A DNA stretch of 5,641 bases from Anaerolineales bacterium UBA1136 (GTDB lineage Bacteria; Chloroflexota; Anaerolineae; Anaerolineales; UBA11657), in the NCBI GenBank assembly GCA_002311455.1, contig DCAJ01000040.1, forward strand, positions 28,189-33,829, given 5' to 3'. This document shows positions 1 through 4,962 of this stretch, one piece after another. Position 1 is the stretch's first letter, and every line of letters starts with the position of its first letter. The notes beneath the pieces were generated by a model that did not search any database, had not been told where the DNA came from, and saw only the letters and a list, made by a program, of their open reading frames with translations. A program made the position numbers and the translations under genes.

Positions 1-504
1 CTACGCAAGCTACGAGATATATTTAACGATATACGTGAGAATATGTCGGCCCCTAAAGTGGAATTAGGAATAATGATTGAGGTACCATCTGCTGCAATCA
101 TGGCAGAAGCACTTGCTGAAGATGTTGATTTTTTCTCGATTGGAACTAATGACCTGACTCAGTATACACTTGCAGCAGACCGATTAAACCCAACTTTAAA
201 TTACCTCTCAGATGCGATGCACCCAGCAGTCCTTAAATTGATAGACCAAACAATTCGTGCGGCACATGCTAAGAATAAATATGTAGCTCTATGTGGAGAA
301 CTGGGTTCAGACATACAAGCTATACCTGTATTATTAGGTCTAGGAATAGATGAAATCAGTGTATCTATCTCAGCATTAGCAAGTGTAAAATCACTTATTC
401 GTACACTATCTGTACAGGAGTGTAGAAAAATAGCTCAGGTAGTCTTGCAATGTACAACGGCTGCAGAAGTCAGACATAAAATCAAGCAAGTATCCAATAA
501 TTGA
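1..504 (+). CDS. ptsI: PTS enzyme I (phosphoenolpyruvate-protein phosphotransferase), C-terminal part, truncated by window edge
   Basis: Enzyme I takes phosphate from phosphoenolpyruvate and passes it to HPr, the first cytoplasmic step of PTS sugar uptake. The reading frame is open from base 1 to the TGA at 502-504, giving 167 visible codons of a family usually near 570-590 residues; the N-terminal HPr-binding and phospho-histidine domains lie off the left edge. What is visible is the C-terminal PEP-binding barrel: GIMIEVPSAA with the metal-ligand Glu at visible residue 27, SIGTNDLTQYTLAADR with the metal-ligand Asp at 51, and the active-site Cys at 98 in CGELGSD. This last motif is usually CGE(L/M)AGD, so the two small residues differ. 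The ATG at 43 is internal, not the start. The gene is followed by a 50-bp gap and genes of unrelated type. Family assignment is very secure; which sugar transporter it serves cannot be told. Confidence 0.96.
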   Translation, partial: LRKLRDIFNDIRENMSAPKVELGIMIEVPSAAIMAEALAEDVDFFSIGTNDLTQYTLAADRLNPTLNYLSDAMHPAVLKLIDQTIRAAHAKNKYVALCGELGSDIQAIPVLLGLGIDEISVSISALASVKSLIRTLSVQECRKIAQVVLQCTTAAEVRHKIKQVSNN

Positions 505-530
505 CATATAAGATTGTGAGACAATACATA
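501..530 (+). promoter_or_regulatory. Candidate sigma-70-type promoter after ptsI
   Basis: A perfect TTGACA box at 501-506 overlaps the ptsI stop codon. An 18-bp spacer leads to a weak -10 match, TACATA at 525-530; CATAAT at 527-532 matches better but leaves a 20-bp spacer. It would drive the membrane-protein gene starting at 555 and perhaps the genes after it. Box matches alone are weak evidence, but the position in the only gap between two genes of different type is sensible. Confidence 0.35.
513..525. promoter_or_regulatory. Small palindrome, possible operator
   Basis: ATTGT-gag-ACAAT is a perfect 5-bp inverted repeat with a 3-bp centre. It lies between the candidate -35 and -10 boxes of the promoter at 501-530, where a bound repressor would block polymerase. 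A palindrome this short occurs often by chance, so the location is the main argument. No regulator gene is in view to pair with it. Confidence 0.25.
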
Positions 531-554
531 ATAGTTTGATATCATCTAAGGACA

Positions 555-977
555 ATGTCTAAATCGAAACTGTCGATCAAGAAAACAAATCCGAACAATA
601 GCATAAAGCTCCCTTCAGTTGTGAGACGTGCATTGACCGGAGCAGCTATAGGTGGATATTTTGCCATTTTCCATAGATCTGTTGACCGCGATCGGGATTT
701 TGCTTATGCCATTGGTGTAGCTTGTGTTATGTCTATCCTAATCACGATTGCCCGGAACTGGAAAACACGACCTGATCCTAAAACAATCTTAGACGGTTTC
801 ATCAGACTCATCATAGTGCTGAACATTTTCTGGATATCGATGGAATTCCGACAAACATTTCATGATAGTACCGGAAAAATCGGAGTAATCATCTTCATGA
901 CATCTGTAGGTGTATTGTTAGGATTACTGTATGGTATTGATGAATCCCGTAAATCCAGGCAACAAACTTACAAATAG
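555..977 (+). CDS. Small integral membrane protein of unknown family
   Basis: The product is 140 residues and I do not recognise the family. A basic, lysine- and asparagine-rich N-terminus (residues 1-25) precedes four hydrophobic stretches at about 26-39, 49-66, 78-98 and 107-128, followed by a charged tail rich in Arg, Lys and Gln. Four membrane helices with both ends in the cytoplasm is the simplest topology. The loop after helix 1 is highly charged (HRSVDRDRD). There is no signal peptidase site, and no obvious catalytic motif or substrate-binding signature. The ATG at 555 has an AAGGA element only 2 bases upstream, which is too close to be an ideal ribosome site; no better start is visible. 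The gene follows ptsI by 50 bp, with a candidate promoter in that gap, and precedes a 119-bp gap. A real gene is likely; its function is unknown. Confidence 0.75.
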   Translation: MSKSKLSIKKTNPNNSIKLPSVVRRALTGAAIGGYFAIFHRSVDRDRDFAYAIGVACVMSILITIARNWKTRPDPKTILDGFIRLIIVLNIFWISMEFRQTFHDSTGKIGVIIFMTSVGVLLGLLYGIDESRKSRQQTYK

Positions 978-1007
978 AGTCCGCTGCAAATGTCATGTGG
1001 AACGAGA

Positions 1008-1037
1008 TGCACATATCGTGGATTATCAACATACAAT
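1008..1037 (+). promoter_or_regulatory. Weak candidate promoter in the 119-bp gap
   Basis: The gap 978-1096 holds a good -10-like TACAAT at 1032-1037 with a 4/6 -35 match, TGCACA at 1008-1013, and an 18-bp spacer. A second possibility is TTGAGA at 1048-1053 with TTAAAT at 1073-1078 (19-bp spacer). Either would transcribe the 121-residue protein gene and the phosphatase gene. These are consensus matches only. Confidence 0.2.
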
Positions 1038-1081
1038 AAACCTCGATTTGAGACCACATTTGGTACCAATCATTAAATACT

Positions 1082-1086
1082 GGAGA
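1082..1086 (+). promoter_or_regulatory. Ribosome binding site for the 1097 gene
   Basis: GGAGA lies 10 bases upstream of the ATG at 1097. The spacing is acceptable and supports that start codon. Confidence 0.5.
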
Positions 1087-1096
1087 TCAAGACAAC

Positions 1097-1462
1097 ATGC
1101 GATATAGGGTGAAAGAGACCAAAAGCTTTGAGTACTGCTATATTGACACTTACAAAAGCGCTTACTTAGGTGCAAAATCCCTGAAAGCGAAAATACTCAA
1201 GCATGATCCTGATAATCGTGAACTACATCTCCAATTCGACAAAACATTGCATGGAAAGTATTTAGGTGATAGGAGCCGCTTTGAAATCAAATTCGTTTCA
1301 GTATCTACTGAAATCACGGACTGCGAGATACTCGCATACCCTGTGAATCCAATTGGTCAAGAATTAAGATTCGGTGCCCGGAATGGGGTTGTTCCAAAAG
1401 TATTGGATGCATTTTGCACATCGATGACAAATCAATTAAAAGCATCAAATACAGACTCATAG
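1097..1462 (+). CDS. Conserved-looking hypothetical soluble protein, unknown family
   Basis: The product is 121 residues with no signal peptide and no membrane segment. It looks like a small alpha/beta protein: an N-terminal helix-forming stretch (about 15-30) is followed by alternating hydrophobic strand-like segments (ILKHDP, ELHLQF, FEIKFVSV, TDCEILAYPV), and a C-terminal helix begins near VPKVLDAFCTSMTNQL. This layout recalls small cytoplasmic domains of the DUF1499 or SRPBCC-like kind, but I cannot establish homology. A GGAGA ribosome site precedes the start. The stop is 12 bp before the histidine phosphatase start, so the two are probably co-transcribed. Sharp short palindromes lie inside the gene: an 18-bp one at 1296-1313 with a 2-bp centre, and TGCGAG-ata-CTCGCA at 1322-1336. 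Function unknown. Confidence 0.72.
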   Translation: MRYRVKETKSFEYCYIDTYKSAYLGAKSLKAKILKHDPDNRELHLQFDKTLHGKYLGDRSRFEIKFVSVSTEITDCEILAYPVNPIGQELRFGARNGVVPKVLDAFCTSMTNQLKASNTDS

Positions 1463-1474
1463 ATTGTACAGATC

Positions 1475-2095
1475 ATGAGAAATATCACATCTGATTGGCG
1501 ACTGAAAGTACTACTTGTCCGCCATGCACAGAGTGAGGCAAATGTAAGTCGCATGCTCCAAGGTCAAACCGACGGCACCTTGACAGAAAAAGGTATGGCG
1601 CAAGCACATCTGCTAGCCGAGCACTTTAGTAACAAATCGCTAGACATGATTATATCTAGCGATTTGCATAGAGCATACAAAACAGCGCAAATTGTGGCCA
1701 AAAAACAATCGTTAGAAGTAGTAACTACTAAATCTCTACGAGAATGGAATGCTGGAGTTTTAGATGGGTTACCAGCAGACAGCCTAGAGAAGGCTATAAC
1801 AAAAAGTCAACTTCCGATATCTGAGTTCACACCTGATGGTGGTGAAAGCTTTTCGCAGCTAACAGAAAGGGCAGTCACATTTCTGTCGACTCTTGAGACA
1901 CTGAGTCAAGGACAGGTTGTTATGGTATGCACACATGGTGATTTTCTCCGTGTGCTAGTTGGTAGCATATTAGAAAAAGATTTAGAGTCATCCATGATCA
2001 TAGAATTCGATAACACCTCTTATACAACTATAGTACTCAACAACAATGGTCAGTGGATCGTCGAATCTATAAACCAAGTCCCTGAAAAGCAATAG
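1475..2095 (+). CDS. Histidine phosphatase family protein (phosphoglycerate mutase-like)
   Basis: The product has 206 residues, normal for the GpmB/CobC/PhoE-type branch of the histidine phosphatase superfamily, which transfers or removes phosphate through a phospho-histidine. Visible active-site elements: RHAQSEAN with Arg16 and nucleophile His17 (the family usually has RHG or RHA), Arg66 in SSDLHRA, Glu90 in the LREWNAGVLDG segment as acid/base, and the second histidine His154 in THGDFLR. All four are intact, so an active phosphatase is expected. The short form argues against the cofactor-dependent glycolytic mutase; broad phosphatase or sugar-phosphate phosphatase activity is more likely, but the substrate cannot be read from sequence. 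The ATG at 1475 adds about nine residues before the usual family start and has no Shine-Dalgarno, so translation may depend on the gene 12 bp upstream. A perfect 12-bp inverted repeat lies at 1633-1666 within the gene. Confidence 0.92.
   Translation: MRNITSDWRLKVLLVRHAQSEANVSRMLQGQTDGTLTEKGMAQAHLLAEHFSNKSLDMIISSDLHRAYKTAQIVAKKQSLEVVTTKSLREWNAGVLDGLPADSLEKAITKSQLPISEFTPDGGESFSQLTERAVTFLSTLETLSQGQVVMVCTHGDFLRVLVGSILEKDLESSMIIEFDNTSYTTIVLNNNGQWIVESINQVPEKQ
1633..1666. repeat. Perfect 12-bp inverted repeat inside the phosphatase gene
   Basis: CAAATCGCTAGA (1633-1644) and its exact reverse complement (1655-1666) are separated by 10 bases. Two more pairs and a wobble can form inside the loop. It covers codons 53-64, whose right arm encodes the conserved SSDL that leads into the catalytic Arg. 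As RNA it would form a strong stem-loop in the middle of the message. Confidence 0.85.
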
Positions 2096-2138
2096 TAGTA
2101 TTTATGGAGGAATTGGCGGTCCATCCCCAAGAAGAATC

Positions 2139-2155
2139 TACGTGACTGAAACGTA
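2139..2155. repeat. Small inverted repeat in the gap before the oxidoreductase gene
   Basis: TACGT-(7 bases)-ACGTA sits in the 90-bp gap 2096-2185, about 30 bases upstream of the oxidoreductase start. It could be half-sites for a regulator or a weak leader hairpin. Five-bp arms are within chance. The same gap has no convincing promoter boxes. Confidence 0.25.
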
Positions 2156-2171
2156 ATCCTTAATCACCCAT

Positions 2172-2179
2172 AAAGGAGG
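2172..2179 (+). promoter_or_regulatory. Perfect Shine-Dalgarno site of the oxidoreductase gene
   Basis: AAAGGAGG, an 8-base match to the usual 16S rRNA tail, ends 6 bases before the ATG at 2186. It is by far the strongest ribosome site in the window. It marks the oxidoreductase gene as the likely translational head of the sugar cluster that follows. Confidence 0.9.
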
Positions 2180-2185
2180 ATAATT

Positions 2186-3154
2186 ATGAAACAATTAAAC
2201 ATTGGCGTAATAGGACTTGGAGAAATAGGTCAGGTGCATTGTGAGATGTTGTCACGCATCGAACGGGCGAGACTGGTTTGTGTGGCAGATATCGACGAAT
2301 CAATTGCATCAACCACCGCGGCACAATATAACGCAGAATCTTACACTAGTTATGAGGACATGTTGCTGCACAATGATTTGGGGGCAGTTATAGTTGCAGT
2401 TCCAGACCATCTACACAAGGACCCATGTCTTAGTGCTATCGCAGCAGGTAAACATGTGTTAGTAGAGAAACCTATAGCAATAACAATAGAAGAATCCGAA
2501 ACCATTATTCAAGCAGCTGACAAAGCACAAGTAAAATTGATGGTAGGGTTTACTTTACGATTTTTTCCCCAATATGCCCACGCCAAACAAACAGTAATCG
2601 AAAACGGATTAGGTGAACTAGTAAGCATTTTTGCTCGAAGAACCAACCTAATAACCCAACCAGATCGCATCAACGGTAGAACTGGGGTAATGTTTTTCTT
2701 AGGTATTCACGATTTTGATGCGATGCGATGGATAGTCAACAGCGAGCCGGTAAGCATATATTGTGAAGCTTCAACAAGCGTCGCTAGCAAGTACCCGATT
2801 GAGAATGAAACCTTTAGTATTATAAAATTCGAAAATGGCGTCATAGGTTGTGCTCATATAGGTTGGTATTTACCTGAAACACATCCTACCGGATTTGATT
2901 TTAAACTCGACGTGACAGGTAACAAGGGCATACTAAATTTAGACATGGTACATCAAGGGGTGGCCGTCTATGGGCCCAACGGAGGTCATTATGCATATAT
3001 GGCTGAACCATTATTAGCAGAAGATCAGTCTTTTGTGGACGCAGTATTAGACAATACGGACGTTCCTGTGACTGGACATGATGGCCTAGTAGCGGTGAGA
3101 ATGGTTCTAGCTGCCCTAGAATCAATTGAATCCAAAAGCACAGTAAGGCTATAG
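2186..3154 (+). CDS. Gfo/Idh/MocA family NAD(P)-dependent oxidoreductase
   Basis: The 322-residue product is a cytoplasmic two-domain dehydrogenase of the glucose-fructose oxidoreductase / inositol dehydrogenase family. The N-terminal Rossmann domain carries GLGEIG at residues 10-15, an acidic residue after strand 2 (VADIDES), and VEKP with catalytic Lys95. The C-terminal alpha/beta domain contains GIHDFDAMRW with the conserved His175. The aspartate that usually sits four residues before this histidine (D-x-G-x-H, as in inositol dehydrogenases) is Phe171 here, which may mark a subfamily or altered chemistry. It has a perfect ribosome site, and its stop is 5 bp before a ROK kinase gene, with NanE further on, so it very probably acts on an amino sugar or sialic acid derivative. 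NanOx/NanY (YjhC), the anhydro-sialic acid oxidoreductases, belong to this superfamily but are somewhat longer. Family certain, substrate unknown. Confidence 0.93.
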   Translation: MKQLNIGVIGLGEIGQVHCEMLSRIERARLVCVADIDESIASTTAAQYNAESYTSYEDMLLHNDLGAVIVAVPDHLHKDPCLSAIAAGKHVLVEKPIAITIEESETIIQAADKAQVKLMVGFTLRFFPQYAHAKQTVIENGLGELVSIFARRTNLITQPDRINGRTGVMFFLGIHDFDAMRWIVNSEPVSIYCEASTSVASKYPIENETFSIIKFENGVIGCAHIGWYLPETHPTGFDFKLDVTGNKGILNLDMVHQGVAVYGPNGGHYAYMAEPLLAEDQSFVDAVLDNTDVPVTGHDGLVAVRMVLAALESIESKSTVRL

Positions 3155-3159
3155 TCTCT

Positions 3160-4107
3160 GTGAGCGTAGATGTAATAGCAGGAGTTGATATAGGCGGCAC
3201 TAATATTAGTGCTGGCATTATTACTAAGAACGGAGAACTACTTGGGCATAACGAGTTCCCTACTGTATCTGAGCAAGGATTTGAAAGTGCAGTCAATAAA
3301 ATTGCAGATCATATTACTGAACTGATACAGCGTGCTGACTACGTATTATTAGGCATTGGAATTGGCTGTACTGGCAGGCACAACCGTGCAGAAGGCTCAT
3401 TGGGGAATGTAGAAGAATTTCTTCCAGGATGGCAGGGCAAGAACATCACATCCGCATTCCATGATAAATTCAATGTGCCTGTGGCCCTAGAAAATGATGC
3501 CGATGCAGCAGCTATCGGTGAGCACACCTGGGGAATTGGCCAAGGCACGTCAAGATTTCTTCTTGTTACTGTGGGAACTGGAATTGGAGTTGGTCTAATA
3601 ATCGATGGTCAACTATACCGTGGTACCGAAGGTGCCCACCCTGAAATTGGTCATCATATTGTGGATTCTTCGGAAGGAACTGTATGTTGGTGTGGATCTC
3701 AAGGTTGTTGGGAAGGGCTAGCCAGTAGTGGCGCCATGACTAATTGGTGGATTAAAAATTGCAGTAATGTACAAGATGTCAAATCGATGAACGCATATGA
3801 AATATGTAGAGCAGCTAACATGGGTGACAAGTGCGCCATAGAAGCAGTAAATCGCCAAGGGTTCTACCTTGGATTAGGAATATCAAATCTTGTGACTTTG
3901 TTTGCTCCCGATATGATAGTGTTGGGCGGAGGCCTAATGCGCAGCGTAAATTTATTTATGGACAATATACAGAAATCCATTGAAATTAACTGCATGCTTG
4001 TACCACATCATAATATAAAAGTGCTGCCTGCTAGATTTGGTACCGAGGCCGTACTAGTAGGAGCAGCTAGCACCTTGTTGGCAGGCGATGCTTGCCTGAC
4101 CCACTAG
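3160..4107 (+). CDS. nanK: ROK-family sugar kinase, probably N-acetylmannosamine kinase
   Basis: ROK kinases phosphorylate hexoses or N-acetylhexosamines with ATP in the cytoplasm. At 315 residues this one is standard length. In order: DIGGT at 10-14 (phosphate loop), ENDADAAAIGE with catalytic Asp113, VGTGIGVG at 138-145, GAHPEIGH at 158-165 with sugar-contacting Glu162 and zinc-ligand His165, CWCGSQGC with zinc cysteines 176, 178 and 183, and VLGGG near 254-258. There is no N-terminal helix-turn-helix, so it is a kinase rather than a ROK repressor. The GTG start at 3160 lies 5 bp after the oxidoreductase stop, with only a weak AAGG upstream, implying translational coupling. The nanE gene next in the operon makes ManNAc kinase the best guess; N-acetylglucosamine kinase or glucokinase cannot be excluded from sequence. 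A 16-bp palindrome overlaps codons 13-18. Confidence 0.9.
   Translation: MSVDVIAGVDIGGTNISAGIITKNGELLGHNEFPTVSEQGFESAVNKIADHITELIQRADYVLLGIGIGCTGRHNRAEGSLGNVEEFLPGWQGKNITSAFHDKFNVPVALENDADAAAIGEHTWGIGQGTSRFLLVTVGTGIGVGLIIDGQLYRGTEGAHPEIGHHIVDSSEGTVCWCGSQGCWEGLASSGAMTNWWIKNCSNVQDVKSMNAYEICRAANMGDKCAIEAVNRQGFYLGLGISNLVTLFAPDMIVLGGGLMRSVNLFMDNIQKSIEINCMLVPHHNIKVLPARFGTEAVLVGAASTLLAGDACLTH
3197..3212. repeat. 16-bp perfect palindrome near the start of the ROK gene
   Basis: GCACTAATATTAGTGC reads identically on both strands with no spacer and begins 37 bases after the GTG start. A G-T wobble and a C-G pair can extend it. It overlaps the conserved GT of the phosphate loop, so part of it is fixed by the protein. 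It could be a dimeric regulator site or a six-pair hairpin with an ATAT loop. Confidence 0.8.
4080..4101 (+). other. GC-rich stem-loop at the 3' end of the ROK gene
   Basis: GG-CAGGC at 4080-4086 pairs with GCCTG-a-CC at 4094-4101 around a 7-base loop, with one bulged A. It ends just before the TAG at 4105-4107. No T-run follows, so it does not look like a rho-independent terminator. It may protect the upstream message or modulate expression between the kinase and nanE. Confidence 0.4.
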
Positions 4108-4128
4108 AACTCGTTGTATAGATTTGGT

Positions 4129-4185
4129 ATGGCTAAGTTTACACGTGAGGAACTAGAAAAACTATATTACAAAATTAAACAATGA
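4129..4185 (+). CDS. Short ORF overlapping the nanE start (possible leader or coupling peptide)
   Basis: An ATG at 4129 opens an 18-codon frame, MAKFTREELEKLYYKIKQ, ending in TGA at 4183-4185. Its stop shares ATGA with the nanE start, the classic layout for stop-restart translation. It lies 21 bp after the ROK stop and in the same frame. nanE has no nearby Shine-Dalgarno, so a ribosome arriving from this ORF would explain its translation. The ORF itself lacks a good ribosome site. The peptide is charged and could form an amphipathic helix. It could also be a chance frame or a degenerate remnant. No homologue is recognised. Confidence 0.35.
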   Translation: MAKFTREELEKLYYKIKQ

Positions 4186-4895
4186 CAAAATATAATAGAC
4201 GGAATTCTTTACAAGATTTTGTTCATCAAGTTAATAAACAACTCATAGTCTCATGTCAAGCTTTGCCCGACGAACCACTATATGGACCAGAAATAATGAG
4301 CAAGATGGCCATAGCTGCAGCTGCAGGAGGTGCCAAGGCAATCAGAGCCAATACACCCCACGACGTATACTCAATAAAACAATCAGTCAATTTACCCATC
4401 ATAGGTTTATACAAGGACAATATAGATAATTATCAAGTCTATATAACACCAACCCTGAAACATGCTAAGCAAATCGCTGAAGCAGGAGCAGATATTATTG
4501 CTATTGATGCAACAAATCGTGCAAGTCCGGCTGGAGATCTATTTTCATATATTGATACTATTCACAAAGAGACTGAATGTTTAGTGCTTGCTGATGTTTC
4601 CACACTTGAAGAAGGGCTGCAAGCTGAAAGAGCCGGAGCAGATATGGTTGCAACAACCTTGTCAGGATACACACCTTATAGCAACCAAATGAAAGAACCT
4701 GATATTGAGCTTGTCAAATCACTATCTTCTCAAGCACAAATACCTATATTAGCAGAAGGCCGCTATCAAACATATTCGCAAGTTAACATAGCACTTGAAC
4801 AGGGTGCACTCGCTGTGGTGGTTGGCACTGCCATAACACGACCAAAAGATATCACTAAGGGCTTCGTTGAAGCAATCAATAATAACAAAGTTTAG
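4182..4895 (+). CDS. nanE: N-acetylmannosamine-6-phosphate 2-epimerase
   Basis: NanE interconverts ManNAc-6-phosphate and GlcNAc-6-phosphate, linking sialic acid breakdown to the amino-sugar route. The 237-residue product is a single TIM barrel. Residues known from the Clostridium perfringens enzyme (numbers from memory) are all found at a constant offset of 12: Gln26 (SCQALPDEPL), Arg55 (KAIRANTP), catalytic Lys78 (GLYKDN, usually IKRD), Asp138 (LADVST) and Glu192 (LAEGR). The phosphate-binding end VVVGTAITRP is near 212-221. The constant offset means no indels, only a longer N-terminus. An in-frame TAA at 4176-4178 fixes ATG 4182 as the earliest start. No Shine-Dalgarno is nearby, and the start overlaps the stop of an 18-codon ORF. 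The GGAGCAGATAT repeats at 4485 and 4635 reflect repeated barrel units. Very secure assignment. Confidence 0.96.
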   Translation: MTKYNRRNSLQDFVHQVNKQLIVSCQALPDEPLYGPEIMSKMAIAAAAGGAKAIRANTPHDVYSIKQSVNLPIIGLYKDNIDNYQVYITPTLKHAKQIAEAGADIIAIDATNRASPAGDLFSYIDTIHKETECLVLADVSTLEEGLQAERAGADMVATTLSGYTPYSNQMKEPDIELVKSLSSQAQIPILAEGRYQTYSQVNIALEQGALAVVVGTAITRPKDITKGFVEAINNNKV

Positions 4896-4896
4896 A

Positions 4897-4962
4897 ATGG
4901 AGATATCTTTGTTGTTCTTCGATCACTTCCACAAATATCATGATATATACATTAACCCTTAA
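4897..4962 (+). CDS. Short ORF overlapping the pfkB-type kinase start
   Basis: An ATG one base after the nanE stop opens 21 codons that begin MEISLLFFDHFHKYHD and end in TAA at 4960-4962. This frame covers the start of the kinase gene at 4940 by 23 bases in another frame. The only GGAG in the gap (4899-4902) lies inside this ORF, too far from 4940 to serve the kinase. It may be nothing more than a chance frame in a short gap. A leader role is possible because the kinase has no ribosome site of its own. Confidence 0.2.
   Translation: MEISLLFFDHFHKYHDIYINP
4935..4946. repeat. 12-bp palindrome centred on the kinase start codon
   Basis: ATATCATGATAT is a perfect palindrome whose central ATG (4940-4942) is the start codon of the PfkB-type kinase. 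It could be a regulator site or keep the start codon paired in the message, although the AT-rich stem is weak. One or two palindromes of this size are expected by chance in the window. Confidence 0.6.

Noticed and set aside
1475..2095. Phosphatase gene as glycolytic phosphoglycerate mutase gpmA
   Set aside because: It is shorter than the cofactor-dependent glycolytic mutase and has the RHA/SSDLHR pattern of the broad phosphatase branch, so no gene symbol is given.
2764..2773. TGAAGCTTCA palindrome in the oxidoreductase gene
   Set aside because: Ten-bp palindromes are expected several times by chance here, and the position is mid-gene.
2901..3296. 131-codon open frame on the minus strand
   Set aside because: It lies across the end of the oxidoreductase and the start of the ROK gene, both with conserved motifs on the + strand; composition looks like an antisense shadow.
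3339..3548. Minus-strand frame of 69 codons
   Set aside because: Fully inside the ROK kinase coding region, no ribosome site, no recognisable protein features.
3855..3872. CCAAGG-6-CCTTGG inverted repeat in the ROK gene
   Set aside because: Six-bp arms with small loops are expected more than ten times by chance in a window this size.
4304..4331. GCTGCAGCTGCAG-type repeat at the start of nanE
   Set aside because: Explained by consecutive alanine codons (gct gca gct gca) in the conserved MAxAAxxGGA region of NanE.
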